DNA from: Tachypleus tridentatus
Lineage: Eukaryota; Arthropoda; Merostomata; Xiphosura; Limulidae
Reading direction: 5' to 3'
DNA length: 64,000 nt
Assembly: GCF_004210375.1 (NCBI RefSeq)
Contig: NC_134837.1
Coordinates: forward strand, 155,413,310-155,477,309
In this document: positions 24,101 through 32,486 of the stretch, piece by piece
Layout of the letters: the number at the start of each line of letters is the position of its first letter
Position numbering within the stretch: position 1 is the stretch's first letter
Program-made: the position numbers and the translations under genes
Notes under the pieces: model-generated
The model's input: only the letters and a program-made list of their open reading frames with translations
Told to the model about the DNA's origin: nothing
Database searches by the model: none

Positions 24101-24210
24101 CATCCCCAGCCGCCATCTGGTGGTAAAAATGTAGTTTCTTCAGGATCAGGCGAGTCGTCTTCCGTATCTTTATTTGATAGAGACAGCTCTTCCGTTTCGC
24201 TTTTTTCCAT
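3014..24210 (-). CDS. Monocarboxylate transporter-like gene (SLC16 family), five coding exons
   Basis: A proton-linked or facilitative carrier of small carboxylates (or related solutes) in a cell membrane, of the major facilitator superfamily. Joining 24210-23943, 23086-22943, 18404-17320, 16893-16768 and 3189-3014 gives about 599 residues if one missing base in exon 3 is allowed for. The N-terminus carries the family signature DGGWGW at the start of TM1. The order is six membrane segments, a long cytosolic loop (about 160 residues) with an arthropod-type DIFYSASL motif, then six more segments with the TM8 arginine in [14 protein letters not shown]. The lysine that binds substrate in MCT1 TM1 is not present at the aligned place, so this is closer to the orphan MCT9/12/14-type members than to MCT1-4; substrate is unknown. 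Every exon border is GT..AG and the phases agree, except for the frameshift described under exon 3. Confidence 0.93.
3937..4433. repeat. Left terminal repeat of the Penelope-like element (split by a SINE)
   Basis: It reads AGAATAGCTGGTATGG, ACAACGTTTCGACCTTCCTA, GACGGACACATGT and, after the SINE, GAGAGTAAAAACGGGTA and GTTATTAATTAGTATAGG. The same blocks appear reverse-complemented in the right end (6776-7008). Confidence 0.9.
4075..4331 (-). mobile_element. SINE A copy inserted in the Penelope-like left repeat
   Basis: Near full-length family A element (poly-T/GGAATTTCGCAC start to CCATGCCAGG end on the plus strand). Flanking target duplication CTAGGGACGA at 4065-4074 and 4332-4341. The insertion is younger than the Penelope-like element. 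Two blocks of tail sequence are rearranged near 4110-4140. Confidence 0.9.
4663..6500 (+). pseudogene. Penelope-like reverse transcriptase, broken
   Basis: Visible pieces in order: a Lys/Gln/Asn-rich N-terminal part (4663-4866), a part with [19 protein letters not shown] (5149-5494), [15 protein letters not shown] and [15 protein letters not shown] (5496-5693; RT motif with the first catalytic Asp), [11 protein letters not shown] (about 5830-5865), and YVDD (5930-5941), the catalytic box. The residue before YVDD is a TGA stop where an Arg codon would fit. Several further stops and frame changes make it non-functional. Confidence 0.85.
6512..6664 (+). pseudogene. Penelope-like GIY-YIG endonuclease domain remnant
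   Basis: The frame reads a Cys-containing lead (CNNCHG) followed by [17 protein letters not shown], the second half of a GIY-YIG nuclease core with the conserved Arg and the Glu-His turn. It ends at TGA after about 50 residues. This domain downstream of the RT is what distinguishes EN(+) Penelope elements from LINEs. Confidence 0.85.
6776..7008. repeat. Right terminal repeat of the Penelope-like element (inverted)
   Basis: Reverse complement of the left repeat without the SINE. It contains CTGAAGATGACCTAGGAAGG followed by TCGAAACG, a hairpin with a GACCT/AGGTC stem flanked by CTGAAGA and GAAAC. Confidence 0.9.
7645..7891 (-). mobile_element. SINE A copy
   Basis: Diverged copy in reverse orientation. 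It retains GGGCTACTCTTTTATCAGCG and GAATAGTGGGATTGAC in the body and CACCTGGCCATGTTAGGCC at the head. Part of the tail is missing. Confidence 0.88.
8170..8990. other. Unexplained less AT-rich stretch with short open frames
   Basis: Inside intron 4. Open frames occur on both strands: minus 8382-8191 (63 residues), minus 8969-8727 (80) and plus 8358-8633 (91). On the minus strand pieces like [16 protein letters not shown] can be read in broken frames. Composition differs from its surroundings, which suggests an old retroelement or retrocopy. Not recognised. Confidence 0.3.
9258..9522 (+). mobile_element. SINE A copy, old
   Basis: Head with GCGGGTTCGAATC (B box), a diverged body, then CTAAGTGAGGGACGGCTAGC and a CAAAACCAAAACAAACAAAG tail. 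Confidence 0.85.
9994..10885 (+). mobile_element. Internally deleted mariner transposon
   Basis: 892 bp flanked by TA on both sides. The ends are inverted repeats of about 27 bp (GGAGGTCTGATCAAAAAGTT on the left; reverse complement CGAGGTGTGATCAAAACGTT on the right; four mismatches or so). A whole mariner is about 1.3 kb, so about 0.4 kb is missing. It lies in intron 4 of the transporter. Confidence 0.88.
10145..10805 (+). pseudogene. Mariner transposase remnant
   Basis: The N-terminal helix-turn-helix region is readable (VVYQWIKRF, stop, [23 protein letters not shown], stop, [18 protein letters not shown]). After LVSS the frame jumps to [19 protein letters not shown], then in another frame [10 protein letters not shown] and [15 protein letters not shown]. 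The region with the first two catalytic Asp residues is deleted; the third (the Asp of VPRD) remains. Two stops and a frameshift make it dead. Confidence 0.88.
11020..11307 (+). mobile_element. SINE A copy, full length
   Basis: GGCCCGGCATGGCTAGGTGG head with CGT in the anticodon position and GGGTTCGAATCC B box; body and AAACAAACAAACAAAAC tail intact. Confidence 0.93.
11780..12320. repeat. Possible old tandem duplication
   Basis: GGAAATACCACTTGATAACT (11790), ATGAAATACCAACCGATAGA (12104) and ATGAAATACCAGCTTTCATA (12290) start similar blocks with an AAnCAAGGATnAC part. Much diverged. Confidence 0.35.
12527..12690. mobile_element. Palindromic Penelope-type end remnant
   Basis: A nearly perfect inverted repeat: CATATGCAAAAACGGCTCGT plus TTGGGTTGAGAAAATATTTT (12527-12567) and its reverse complement (12603-12644). 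The centre carries GAACAACGTTTCGACCTTTA, the same core as the Penelope-like terminal repeat. The right flank (12645-12690), read on the minus strand, has the GATGTCGAGAAACCCACTTG tail found also at 3900 and 29420. Confidence 0.8.
14225..14383. repeat. 53-bp tandem repeat, three copies
   Basis: Unit begins ATTGTGTTATATTCTTCAAC and ends GTGTGTCACTCCGC; copies start at 14225, 14278 and 14331 with few differences. In intron 4 of the transporter. Confidence 0.95.
14497..14752 (+). mobile_element. SINE A copy lacking the B box
   Basis: The head joins ACTCGTAATC directly to ACACCAAACATGC; about 28 bases including the B box are absent. Body and tail are good. Confidence 0.93.
15504..15630 (+). mobile_element. 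SINE B copy, full length
   Basis: Best example of the family: CCCCCAGTGGCTCAGCGGTA (A box), GTTTCAATACCCGTGGTGGG (B box), then CACAGATAGCCCATTGTGCA and an AACAACAACA tail. Confidence 0.92.
16768..16893 (-). CDS. Transporter coding exon 4 (TM10-TM11)
   Basis: 126 nt, acceptor CTTCCTGCAG|GT and donor ATAACAG|GTGAGT, phase 1 to phase 1. It encodes [20 protein letters not shown], then a hydrophobic stretch ending in FIGPPITG. The [21 protein letters not shown] block is highly characteristic of SLC16 C-terminal halves. Confidence 0.93.
17050..17116 (+). mobile_element. SINE B fragment, internally deleted
   Basis: GGTTTCGATACCCGTGGTGG is fused to TAGCTTTGTGCTTAACTACA; both the 5' half and the middle are reduced. 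Confidence 0.8.
17320..18404 (-). CDS. Transporter coding exon 3 (TM4-TM10), with a frameshift
   Basis: The main exon, acceptor CTCTTTTAG|GA and donor ACAACAG|GTGAGAG. Frame 1 runs 18404-17710: TM4-6 ([40 protein letters not shown]), then a hydrophilic loop with [14 protein letters not shown], ending at a TGA near 17709. The next part, beginning [18 protein letters not shown] and continuing through [19 protein letters not shown], is in another frame. Exon length is 1085 nt; 1086 would keep the reading frame, so one base appears to be missing around 17709. A strong donor CAA|GTAAGA (18169/18168) and an acceptor AATGAG|ATG (17687/17686) would remove 482 nt and also restore the frame, deleting the loop. 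Confidence 0.88.
20165..20300 (-). mobile_element. Penelope-type end remnant, second family
   Basis: On the minus strand it reads CACCTGATGATGCCTTGTTA, ATTGAGGCGAAATATAATTT. It has the same layout as the other Penelope-type ends (CTGAnGAT, GCCT/AGGC stem, GAAA), but is different in sequence. No coding sequence is attached. In intron 2 of the transporter. Confidence 0.5.
20704..20983 (-). mobile_element. SINE A copy, full length
   Basis: From TTTGTTTGTTTGTTTTTAAT to GGCCATGCCGGGCC, with all parts. In intron 2 of the transporter. Confidence 0.93.
21620..21897 (-). mobile_element. SINE A copy, full length
   Basis: From TTTGTTTTGGTTTTGTTTCG to CCTGGCCATGCCGGGCC. The body segment before the B box is slightly shortened. 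Confidence 0.93.
22597..22852 (-). mobile_element. SINE A copy
   Basis: From GGTTTGTTTTGAATTTTGCG to CCTGGCCATGCTGGGA, about 20 bases short in the middle (CACCCACTACTC). Ends about 90 bases before exon 2 of the transporter. Confidence 0.93.
22943..23086 (-). CDS. Transporter coding exon 2 (TM2-TM3)
   Basis: 144 nt, acceptor TTTTTTCTAG|GC and donor ACAG|GTAGG, phase 1 to phase 1. It encodes [20 protein letters not shown] and the following hydrophobic segment. A 144-nt exon starting with the GP(V/I)xS...NKYGxR motif is typical of SLC16 genes. A SINE A copy lies just downstream in intron 2 (22597-22852). Confidence 0.93.
23943..24210 (-). CDS. Transporter coding exon 1 (start codon, TM1)
   Basis: It begins with ATG at 24210, followed by an acidic, Ser/Glu-rich cytosolic tail, then [11 protein letters not shown], the signature that opens TM1 in SLC16 proteins, and the TM1-TM2 segment ending in [15 protein letters not shown]. 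The donor is TTGTAG|GTATGT (phase 1). 89 full codons. A possible acceptor (TACAG) lies about 10 bases upstream of the ATG, so a separate 5' UTR exon further upstream is likely; it was not located. Confidence 0.93.
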
Positions 24211-24780
24211 TTTGCTACACTGTATTTAATACACACCATGTAACACTCGCGAAATATGTTTAAGCAATTAAATATAGTTCAATAAAAGCCGACAGGTAAG
24301 GCTCAATTTAGGCATAAATGTTCGGCATATCCATCATTGAAAGAGAACAGAATAACTTGGTAAATCGTATACGTAGGTCAGAGAACGATTTTCACGGTTT
24401 AGTCGTACATTGTTGCCGTTGTATGACTGAAAGCTCGGTAAAATTGCCTGTAATTAGAATGTTATATTTAATGTATTAACTCGTGATATAACAAATACAA
24501 TAACACCGACAAATGGTGATAAAACTACCACCTCTAAATATTTAACGAAGGATACGGAAACTAGGTGAGATAAAAATGTAAAAGGTTTTTGCAAAGAGTT
24601 ATGGCTGTTTACAATGTTTATATTTTACTTTGTATATTTTTCTATAGTTTACATAAATATATATTAGGTGCAAATTAATTTATATTTTAAAAATATTTAG
24701 TTTTAGTGTATTATTTATTCAACAACATAGCGTGACGGTAATTTAGGTTAAAGTTTATAATCATATAAAGTATATAACCA
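24211..24780 (-). promoter_or_regulatory. Upstream region of the transporter gene
   Basis: AT-rich sequence before the start codon. No TATA box, initiator or CpG-rich block can be named with confidence. A TACAG acceptor-like site about 10 bases before the ATG suggests a spliced 5' UTR. Confidence 0.3.
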
Positions 24781-24810
24781 GTGGCGGTCAGAAACGTCTG
24801 TCTCTGTTCA

Positions 24811-25063
24811 CCCCGGCCTAGCATGACTAGGTGGTTAGGGAACTCGACTCGCAATCTGCAGAGCACGGGTTCCAATCCCCGTCACACGAAACATCCTCAT
24901 CCTTTCACACATAGGGGCGTTATAATGTTATGGTCAATCCCACCGTTAACAGTGAGTGGTGATGACTAGTTGCCTTCCCTATAGTCTTACACTGCTAAAT
25001 TAGGGACGCTAGCGCAGATAGCCCTCGTGTAGCTTTACGCAAAATTCCGAATAAACAAACAAA
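24811..25063 (+). mobile_element. SINE A copy
   Basis: Head CCGGCCTAGCATGACTAGGT, B box GGGTTCCAATCC; body lacks the GGTAAAAGAGTAGCCCAAGA part; tail AATAAACAAACAAATA. Confidence 0.9.
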
Positions 25064-25210
25064 TATACTGATTAAGTACACTTTACTACAATTACAGCTT
25101 TTACAGGCAGTAAAATTTATTTTTGAGAACAGATACGATGTTGTAATCACTAGTACGATCATTCTGAAGTACTTCAAATTTGTGTACTTAATAATGATTG
25201 AAGTGTATGC

Positions 25211-25265
25211 TTTTTAATTTTGCGCAAAGCTATACGAGGGCTATCTGCGCTAGTCGTCCTGTATA
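25211..25265 (-). mobile_element. SINE A tail fragment
   Basis: Only TTTTGCGCAAAGCTATACGA plus GGGCTATCTGCGCTAGTCGT remains. Confidence 0.8.
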
Positions 25266-25477
25266 AGCAATTAAATTCTTTTATAGAGTATTTTTATGTC
25301 ATTTTCGGAAACTTAACGATTTTTTTTCATTAAAATATACTTTTATTCTTTCTTTGTCACATATCTCTCAAGCATCATGCATCTAAGTGCCCATGCTTTA
25401 TTTTATTTCCGTCTTTTTTACATAAAATTATTTCTAATAGCGGTAATAACGACATAGTTTACGTTTTTATTATGCAC

Positions 25478-25760
25478 GATGGGCCCGGTATGGCTTAGTG
25501 TGTTAAGGCGTGCGACTCGTAATCTGAGGGTCGCGGGTTAGCATCCCCGTCGCACCAAACATTTTCGCCCTTTCAGCCGTGGGGGCGTTATAAAGTCATG
25601 GTCAATCCTACTATTCGTTGGTAAAAGAGTAGCCCAAGAGTTGGCCGTGGGTGATGATGACTAACTGCCTTTTCTCTAGTCTTATACAGCTAAATTAGGG
25701 ACGGCTAGCACAGATAGCCCTCGTGTAGCTTTGCGCGAAATTCAAAACAAACAAACAAAC
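25478..25760 (+). mobile_element. SINE A copy, full length with target duplication
   Basis: GGGCCCGGTATGGCTTAGTG head to AAACAAACAAACA tail. Flanked by ATTATGCAC (25469-25477 and 25761-25769), a clear target-site duplication showing insertion by target-primed reverse transcription. Confidence 0.95.
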
Positions 25761-26096
25761 ATTATGCACAAATATATTTCCGATTTGAGATTTCAAATAG
25801 GCCGCGCTTTTTGGCATAATAAGCGCTAAAAAACAGATCTTCTTTATAGTGACAAAAATGATTTTAACGTTTTTACGAAATCTGGTACGTTTGTTGAAGT
25901 GTATCAGACTTTATATGGCCCTATACAAAGAGAAACAATTGAAAATCTAGTAAAAGCAATGGAAAATGTCTGAAATTGTGAGTTGAATTCAACAGCGTAA
26001 AACAAAACCAATACACAATCTAATATAAAGTAGGGACAACGATCAATACAATAACGTGAGAAAAATGGATACGCCAGTATTTAGATGAGAAATAGT

Positions 26097-26364
26097 TTTA
26101 TTCGAATTTCGCGCAACGCTATACGAGGACTTCCTGTGCTAGTTGTTCCCAACTTACAAGTGGTAGAGAAAAATCAGTTAGTCAACACCACCTGCAGCCA
26201 ACTCTTAGGTACTTTTTTTACCAACGAACAGTAGAACTAATGTTTACATTATAACGCCACAACGGCTGAAAGGGTGACATTTTCTAACATTTCAGTGCTG
26301 GGGTGTTCGAACTCGTGGCCGTAATATTGCGCGTCGAACACCTTATTCACCAGGTCATGCCTAA
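26097..26364 (-). mobile_element. SINE A copy, old
   Basis: Recognisable ATTTCGCGCAACGCTATACG, ACATTATAACGCC and GTTCGAACTCGTGGCC; heavily mutated. Confidence 0.85.
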
Positions 26365-26404
26365 CCTTTACGAAATTTACGTGATCATAAACATGTGCTT
26401 GTAT

Positions 26405-26881
26405 TTACACTGGATACGTAGCTACATGTCTGTACAAAAAATTGCCCAAGTATGTATTTATGTGCATACAGGCTTGTACCTCAATTGTGCTAAAACATTC
26501 GTAGAATAATAAAAATGATTTCAACTGACTAATTTTTAAATAATGGCAGAATAATAAGAAAAATCCGATATAAACTGATACCATTATCAGTGAACAGATA
26601 GTTACGGTGTTTGAACTATTTGTATAAATAACACACTTTCGTTTCACTCTCTGAAACTTAACACGATCAAACGCTACATATCTCAAATAATGAGAAAGGC
26701 CTTTGTCTGAGGAGTCCAACATGCATATTGACTTTTCAACTGAGAATAATCTTACCTGGTTTTGCTTAGTCAAACTTTTCAATGCAGCTTGCGTGGTACA
26801 TAGTGTCGTTTTCATCACGTGAAGACTGGCTTTGACTGCCTTCGATTTTAACTTTAGTTCTTTATTTGCAAAGTATTTCAC
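26405..26881 (-). other. Unrecognised 158-residue open frame
   Basis: A Lys-rich N-terminal part is followed by one hydrophobic segment (VSVYIGFFLLFCHYL). No family is recognised and no exon borders are evident. It overlaps only unique sequence upstream of the transporter gene. Probably a chance frame in AT-rich DNA. Confidence 0.15.
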
Positions 26882-27199
26882 TCAAATAACATTTAACCTG
26901 GTTTTAACTTCCTAACAAATGAACATTATATTAAATACAATTTTTATGAGTTTTCTCGACTTACTTAGATCTAAAATACGCACGTGTAGTTCATTGAAAA
27001 CCATATGATTATCACTTTCTGAAAACACGCATTCAGTTTGTTTCCATTACAAGTTTACATTTATCTTACTTTGCAATAATTTAGTCTTGGTTCGTTTCAT
27101 AGTCTGCTATAAACACCTTTTAGCTAATTGTTTCTTTACCACAATTTTTATTCTTCGTTTTTGTAAGTTTCTTTATCTTAACTCGTAAAACTGTATTTG

Positions 27200-27312
27200 T
27201 ATATTTGTTTGAAGTTAAGCACAAACCAATACAGTGGGCTATCTGTGCTCTGCCCACCACGAGTCGAAACCCGGTTTCTAGCAGTATAAATCCTCAGACA
27301 TATCGATGTGTT
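27200..27312 (-). mobile_element. SINE B copy
   Basis: TTTGTTTGAAGTTAAGCACA through GGGCTATCTGTGCTCTGCCC to a diverged head. Confidence 0.85.
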
Positions 27313-27385
27313 ACTGTGTCATACGTTGAAAGTTTATAACGGTTTCATACTCTATACGCTACTATAAACACCATTTCTTTACATT

Positions 27386-27551
27386 ATTATCACACCGAAC
27401 TTACTCGCCCTTTCAGCCGGGGGAAATGGCATTATAATGTGATGGTCAATCCCACTGTTCGTTGGTAAAAGAGTAGTCCACTGCTAAATTCGGGACGGCT
27501 AGCACAGATAGCCCTCGTGTAGACATGCGCGAAATTCAAAAACAAACAAAT
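27386..27551 (+). mobile_element. SINE A copy, truncated and internally deleted
   Basis: Starts in the body (CACACCGAACTTACTCGCCC), loses the central domain after AAAGAGTAGTCCA and ends AAAAACAAACAAATA. Confidence 0.88.
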
Positions 27552-27684
27552 ACATTGTTGTTTACTTTACGGGTAGTAGTATTAAATGAAGTCATGCCTA
27601 CGTGATTTTCTTTATCTGACCGCGTAAACTTTTTCAAATAGACTAGGATTTACCGACCTAACTAATACATAATGCCTGCGAGAC

Positions 27685-27964
27685 TGTTTGTTTATTTGTT
27701 TGGAATTTCGCGCAAAGCTGTTCAAGGGCTATCTGCGCTTGTCGTCACTAATTTAGCAGTGTACGACTAGAGGGAAGGCAACTAGTCATCACCACCCACC
27801 GCCAAACTCTTGGGCTACTCTTTTACCAACGAACAGTGTGATTGACCGTCACATTATAATGCCCTCACGGCTGAACGGGCGAGCATATTTGGTGTAATGG
27901 GGATTGGAACCCATGACCATCGGATTACGAGTCAAGCGCCTTAACCACCTGGCCATGCCGGGCC
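27685..27964 (-). mobile_element. SINE A copy, full length
   Basis: TTTGTTTATTTGTTTGGAAT to CCTGGCCATGCCGGGCC; all parts present. Lies just before the 45-bp minisatellite. Confidence 0.93.
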
Positions 27965-28024
27965 CTGGCTGTAGAAAATCGTAGCTTAAATGGCGTGCGT
28001 GAAAGTAATGTAGTAAATAAAACT

Positions 28025-28340
28025 GAAGCGAAAATCATGGAAACCATCGCAACTGTTTTACGGGTCCTTTGAAACGAAAATCATGGAAACCATCGCAACT
28101 GTTTTACGGGTTCTTTGAAACGAAATCATGGAAACCATCGCAACTGTTTGACGGGTTTTTTGAAACGAAATCATGGAAACCATCGCAACAGTTTTACGGG
28201 TTTTTTGAAACGAAATCATGAAAACCATCGCAACTGTTTAACGGGTTCTTTGAAACGAAATCATGGAAACCATCGCAACTGTTTTAAGGGTTCTTTGAAA
28301 CGAAAACATGGAAACCATCGCAACAGTTTTACGGGTGCTT
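28025..28340. repeat. 45-bp minisatellite, seven copies
   Basis: Unit AAACGAAATCATGGAAACCA TCGCAACTGTTTTACGGGTT CTTTG. The first period is 46, the rest 45. From 28115 a plus-strand frame is open through the array, giving a 15-residue repeat LKRNHGNHRNCFTGS-like. No homology to a known protein is recognised. Confidence 0.95.
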
Positions 28341-28977
28341 TGCTTAATAGCTTTTTCCAGCGATTAGTTTGGGTGCACAGGTAATTCATTGAGATATTTT
28401 GCACATTACAAATCAGGAAATGTTTGCAAATAACCCATTACAAATACATTAAATAATTCTGCTACACTGTATAAAGCAACTGAAGGATAATTATAATTTT
28501 TTTTTTAAACCATAGTTATAACAAGCCAAAGTCACTGTTAAAACATCGTCAATCATTCTTTCCATTCATTCTTATACAATATATAACACAAGCAACCTGT
28601 GATCAGTAATATGATCGGAAATATAAATGGATAGACATTCAGCTTATACTATATATAGTGTAGTTGCCTTACACAGATGTGATTTAAACGTAACATTGAA
28701 GGGAATCACAATATTGTAAATGTTCCATTTTATTCATGAACCAAGATTAGGCCTCGAAGAAGACAATTTAATGTTTCATTCATGTGAAGATCCATCGGAC
28801 AAATGGCATAAACTTGCTTATTGCTGCATTAGCTAAATGTCTCTCATAGTGCTATTACCGGAATGTTGGACAACTTCTAAGCCAATGGTGAATTTGCTCA
28901 AACGCCTTACCAAATCGAACCACCTTCCACAACCCATGAACACTACCATTATCTTCAATTTCTAATACTCTTGCCCC

Positions 28978-29107
28978 CTTCCAGTGGCATAGTTGTACGT
29001 CTTGCGGACTAACAACGCTCGAAACAGAGTTTTGATACCCGTGGTGGGCAGAACACAGATAGTCAATTGTATAGCTTTGTGCTTAACTACAAACAAACAA
29101 GCAAACC
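28978..29107 (+). mobile_element. SINE B copy
   Basis: CCAGTGGCATAGTTGTACGT head, GATACCCGTGGTGGGCAGAA, then CTTTGTGCTTAACTACAAAC tail. Confidence 0.88.
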
Positions 29108-29265
29108 GTTATCGAAATATCAGTTTGAGTGTAAAAATAAAACAGTAGTGCCAGACTACACGTATTATTTGTGGTGATCATACTACATATTAAATGAAAT
29201 GTCGTGAACAGTAAAGGTTTTAACAAATTTCACCAACCTTAGACTAAATGACCATTTACTTGCAT

Positions 29266-29398
29266 TTCAGACCTACACTTCTTGTATAATAGACCTACAT
29301 TTCAGACCTACACTTCTTGTATAATAGACCTACATTTCAGACCTACACTTCTTGTATAATAGACCTACATTTCAGACCTACACTTCTTGTATAATAGC
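29266..29398. repeat. 35-bp tandem repeat, about 3.8 copies
   Basis: Unit CAGACCTACACTTCTTGTAT AATAGACCTACATTT, nearly identical copies. Ends 20 bases before the palindromic Penelope-type element. Confidence 0.95.
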
Positions 29399-29417
29399 AG
29401 TGGTGAAGTTATTCTTG

Positions 29418-29625
29418 GTTCTTGATGACGAGAAACCTACTTGAAATAAAAACTTATCTAAGAACGGCTGGTATTAAAATTAACACTTTTATTAATAAAG
29501 CGAAGAACAACATTTCGACCTCTTTGTTAATCTGAAGATGACCTAGGAAAGTCGAAACGTCGTTCTCTGCTTTATTGGTAAAAGTGTTAATACCCCTACC
29601 AGTCGTTATGAGATACATTTCAAAC
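29418..29625. mobile_element. Palindromic Penelope-type mini-element
   Basis: Two copies of the Penelope-like end in inverted orientation, nearly back to back. The left arm has GAACGGCTGGTATTAAAATT and AACAACATTTCGACC. The right arm has CTGAAGATGACCTAGGAAAG, TCGAAACGTCGTTCTCTGC and CTACCAGTCGTTATGAGATA. No coding sequence lies between them. The left end has the same GAGAAACCTACTTGAAATAA tail as the long element. Confidence 0.8.
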
Positions 29626-29669
29626 CATTTGATAAATCATCATGTAAATCGTTAACATACAAACTTCGC

Positions 29670-29737
29670 CTCCTCCAGTGACACAACGATATGTTTGTGG
29701 ACTTGCATCGCTAGAAACCAGGTTTCAATACTCCTTT
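29670..29737 (+). mobile_element. SINE B fragment (5' half)
   Basis: CCTCCAGTGACACAACGATA and CTAGAAACCAGGTTTCAATA; tail absent. Confidence 0.75.
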
Positions 29738-30111
29738 AATTACTTTGCGCACCATATTTGACCACTAATGGGTGATTTCAATTTTTGTTTTTTAGCTGCA
29801 CTATTTTTAACAACTTGCTAGAATATGATGTTCTGATTAAGTAAATGGATGCTGTAAATATGACTGGTGTATTAAACAATACTCGTTAAAGGCAGTTTTA
29901 GTGAGTTTATGTTACAAAAATAGTGATATTCAAACAGTTTTTACAAAGTTCACATGGAAATATAAGTTTAACTCAAGCTATTTCGGATATTCATTACGGG
30001 TAGTAGTTACATAATGATTTTATTCAGAGCTAAAGCATGTAACTTTACCTAAAGGTTAGATAAAATATAATTTTTCTTCTACCAAAATTAGAAATTATAG
30101 TCCTTGTAGAA

Positions 30112-30388
30112 TGGCCCGGCATGGCCAAGTAGTTAAGGCACTTGTTTGGTAATCAGAGGATTGCAGGTTCGAATTCCCCTCACACCAAACACGCTCGCTC
30201 TTTCAGCTGTGGGGGCGTTATAACGTGACGGTCAATCCCAGTATTCGTTGGTAAAAGAATAGCCCAAGAGTTGGCAGTAGGTGGTGATGACTAGCTGCCT
30301 TCCCTCTAGTCTTACACTGCTAAATTAGGGACGGCTAGCGCAGTTAACCCTCGTGTAGCTTTGCGCGAAATTCAAAACAACCAAACCT
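30112..30388 (+). mobile_element. SINE A copy, full length
   Basis: TGGCCCGGCATGGCCAAGTA head to GAAATTCAAAACAACCAAAC tail; complete. Confidence 0.93.
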
Positions 30389-30989
30389 TGTAGAACAATT
30401 AAGTTTGTGCGAGGACTAATGTACTTTATTAGAACAATGTTCCATGTCCAGAGTTGTCGTTGGTTTTACTTCTTCCATCGTTAGTTATACTTAGTTCGAT
30501 GGTCAGAATCATGCACTATTGTTACATTTCACAATTTTCATCGTGACAAACGTCTAAAGAGAACTACGAAGTCAGTCTTAAACCACATATGTTGACAAAC
30601 TTTTTGCAGATTCTCTGACGCACCTGCATATCACCTCTCAGGGAATCATTCAAACAAATCAAAGGCAGGCACAAATATACATTAAAGGTGCTTTGGAGAT
30701 TTGACAGGTATATGGGTATGTGTTATTGCTTTGATTATGTTTTTTTTTCTTTTCATGAAAACAGCAACTGATTTCACGGCATAGCTGAAAGTTTATGATA
30801 TTATGGCTTGTCAATATTCGTCAACTTCAACCGTTTATTATCTTGTTAATACTAGAAATTGCTGTGCTTAGTTGCAATGACTTTTGATTCAGCCAATTTT
30901 CCTTCATTAGTATGGCTTTCATTTGATAACTGAGGGCGTTTCTCTAGATTGGCTTGAAGTTTGTAAATAGTTTTGTTTTGTTTTCATAG

Positions 30990-31071
30990 AAAATACTGAA
31001 ATAGGTATAAAAATACTGAAATAGGTATAAAAATACTGAAATAGGTATAAAAATACTGAAATAGGTATAAT
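30990..31071. repeat. 20-bp tandem repeat, four copies
   Basis: AAAATACTGAAATAGGTATA repeated four times without change. Confidence 0.95.
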
Positions 31072-31374
31072 ATCATATGTAACGATGTGTCATACATTTC
31101 TAAACGTAAAACGTTTGTCATTAAGCCTCTATTCTTAAATAACTATTCGATACAGACGATTTTGAATGTTTTCTAATCATTTCACTTCAACTCATCAGTT
31201 CAGTTCGACTAAACGTTTTCTTTCTATTTCCTTCTAATTGATTTAGGTTAACAGGCTTTTGTTTATTTTATTATTGCTATCTAGAAATTTTCACCCCCTG
31301 GCTTGGAGGTAAGTTTAAGGGAATATAATCTAGCTTCTTTTTAAGATTCACTGTAATTTTTAAGTATCAGACCT

Positions 31375-31500
31375 TTCTTTCCGAGTGTTACAGCGGTATG
31401 TCTACGGACTCACAGTACTAAAAATCGGGTTTCGATACCCGTGGTGGGTAGAGCAAAGATGGCCCATAGTGTAGCTTTTTGCTTGATTCCAAACAAACAT
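31375..31500 (+). mobile_element. SINE B copy
   Basis: GTTACAGCGGTATGTCTACG, GGGTTTCGATACCCGTGGTG and a GCTTGATTCCAAACAAACAT tail. Confidence 0.9.
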
Positions 31501-32257
31501 ATGAATACCAAAACGACAGAATAACGTGATTTCATAAATATACGACTAGTTTTCAGTACTTCATGTGTGTCAATGTTTCGTTAAAGTTTAGGAATTGTCT
31601 TGTTGATGTTAGCAACTAAAATAAGGTAGTGTTACCTCAATACATGTTATTTTAGCTTCACTACTGGATGTAATCTTCTAAATCTGTTTTTCACTTCATG
31701 ACCTCTATCTGTAATTGTTTTGATATCTCTAGTCATCTCCTCATCATTTAGTATTTTCTAATAGTACTTTGAACCTTAAAAGTACAGATTTCAAACGTCA
31801 AGTTTTAAAGCGAAAAATCTGCTAACTCTAGACCAAACAGTGGAATGAAACAAACATCACAGTCACACCGCTATTATTTACAAAGACTTCCTTTATACTG
31901 ATCTATCTATATAATGATGTTAAACGCTTCCTTCTTAACTGGTTCAATATAGGTTTCTAGGAAGAAGTGTTTCAATAATATATTAGTTACGGTGTACAGT
32001 AGTGTCATTTGTAAACCCAACCATTCTTTCACCCCTTCATCTGAACTTCTGCCATTACTTAGCAAGAGTCACAGTTGAAGACCCGTTTAGGTCATGCGTG
32101 TGATATTAAGATATATGTGAATCATGAGAAAGTTGGTTAAAACACGACAGAATGTTAGAAGTATTCTTTGAGATATTGTGGTGTTTTATCACCCTATTTA
32201 AATTAAAAGCTGCATAGTAGAACTAATATTTTTTGAGTAGGTATTTAACAATTTTTA

Positions 32258-32486
32258 GTTCGCGCCCGAATCGCGCCAAACATGCTTGCCCTCCCAGCCG
32301 TGGGGGCGTTATAATGTGACTGTCAATCCCACTTTTCGTTAGTAAAAGAGTAGCCCAAGAGTTGGCGGTGGGTGGTGATGACTAGCTGCCTTCCCTCTAG
32401 TCTTACACTGCTAAATTAGGGACGGCTAGCACAGATAGCCCTCGAGTAGCTTTGTGCGAAATTCCAAAACAAACAAACAAACAAAT
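32258..32486 (+). mobile_element. SINE A copy, 5'-truncated with target duplication
   Basis: Starts at the end of the tRNA-like head (CGAATCGCGCCAAACATGCT) and is complete to the AAACAAACAAACAAA tail. Flanked by TAACAATTTTTA (32246-32257 and 32487-32498), so the truncation happened at insertion. Confidence 0.93.

Noticed and set aside
23902-24229. Plus-strand frame opposite transporter exon 1
   Set aside because: Shadow of the real exon on the other strand.
29266-29398. Regular 35-bp repeats resembling a CRISPR array
   Set aside because: The units are directly adjacent with no unique spacers, and the DNA is eukaryotic; it is a minisatellite.
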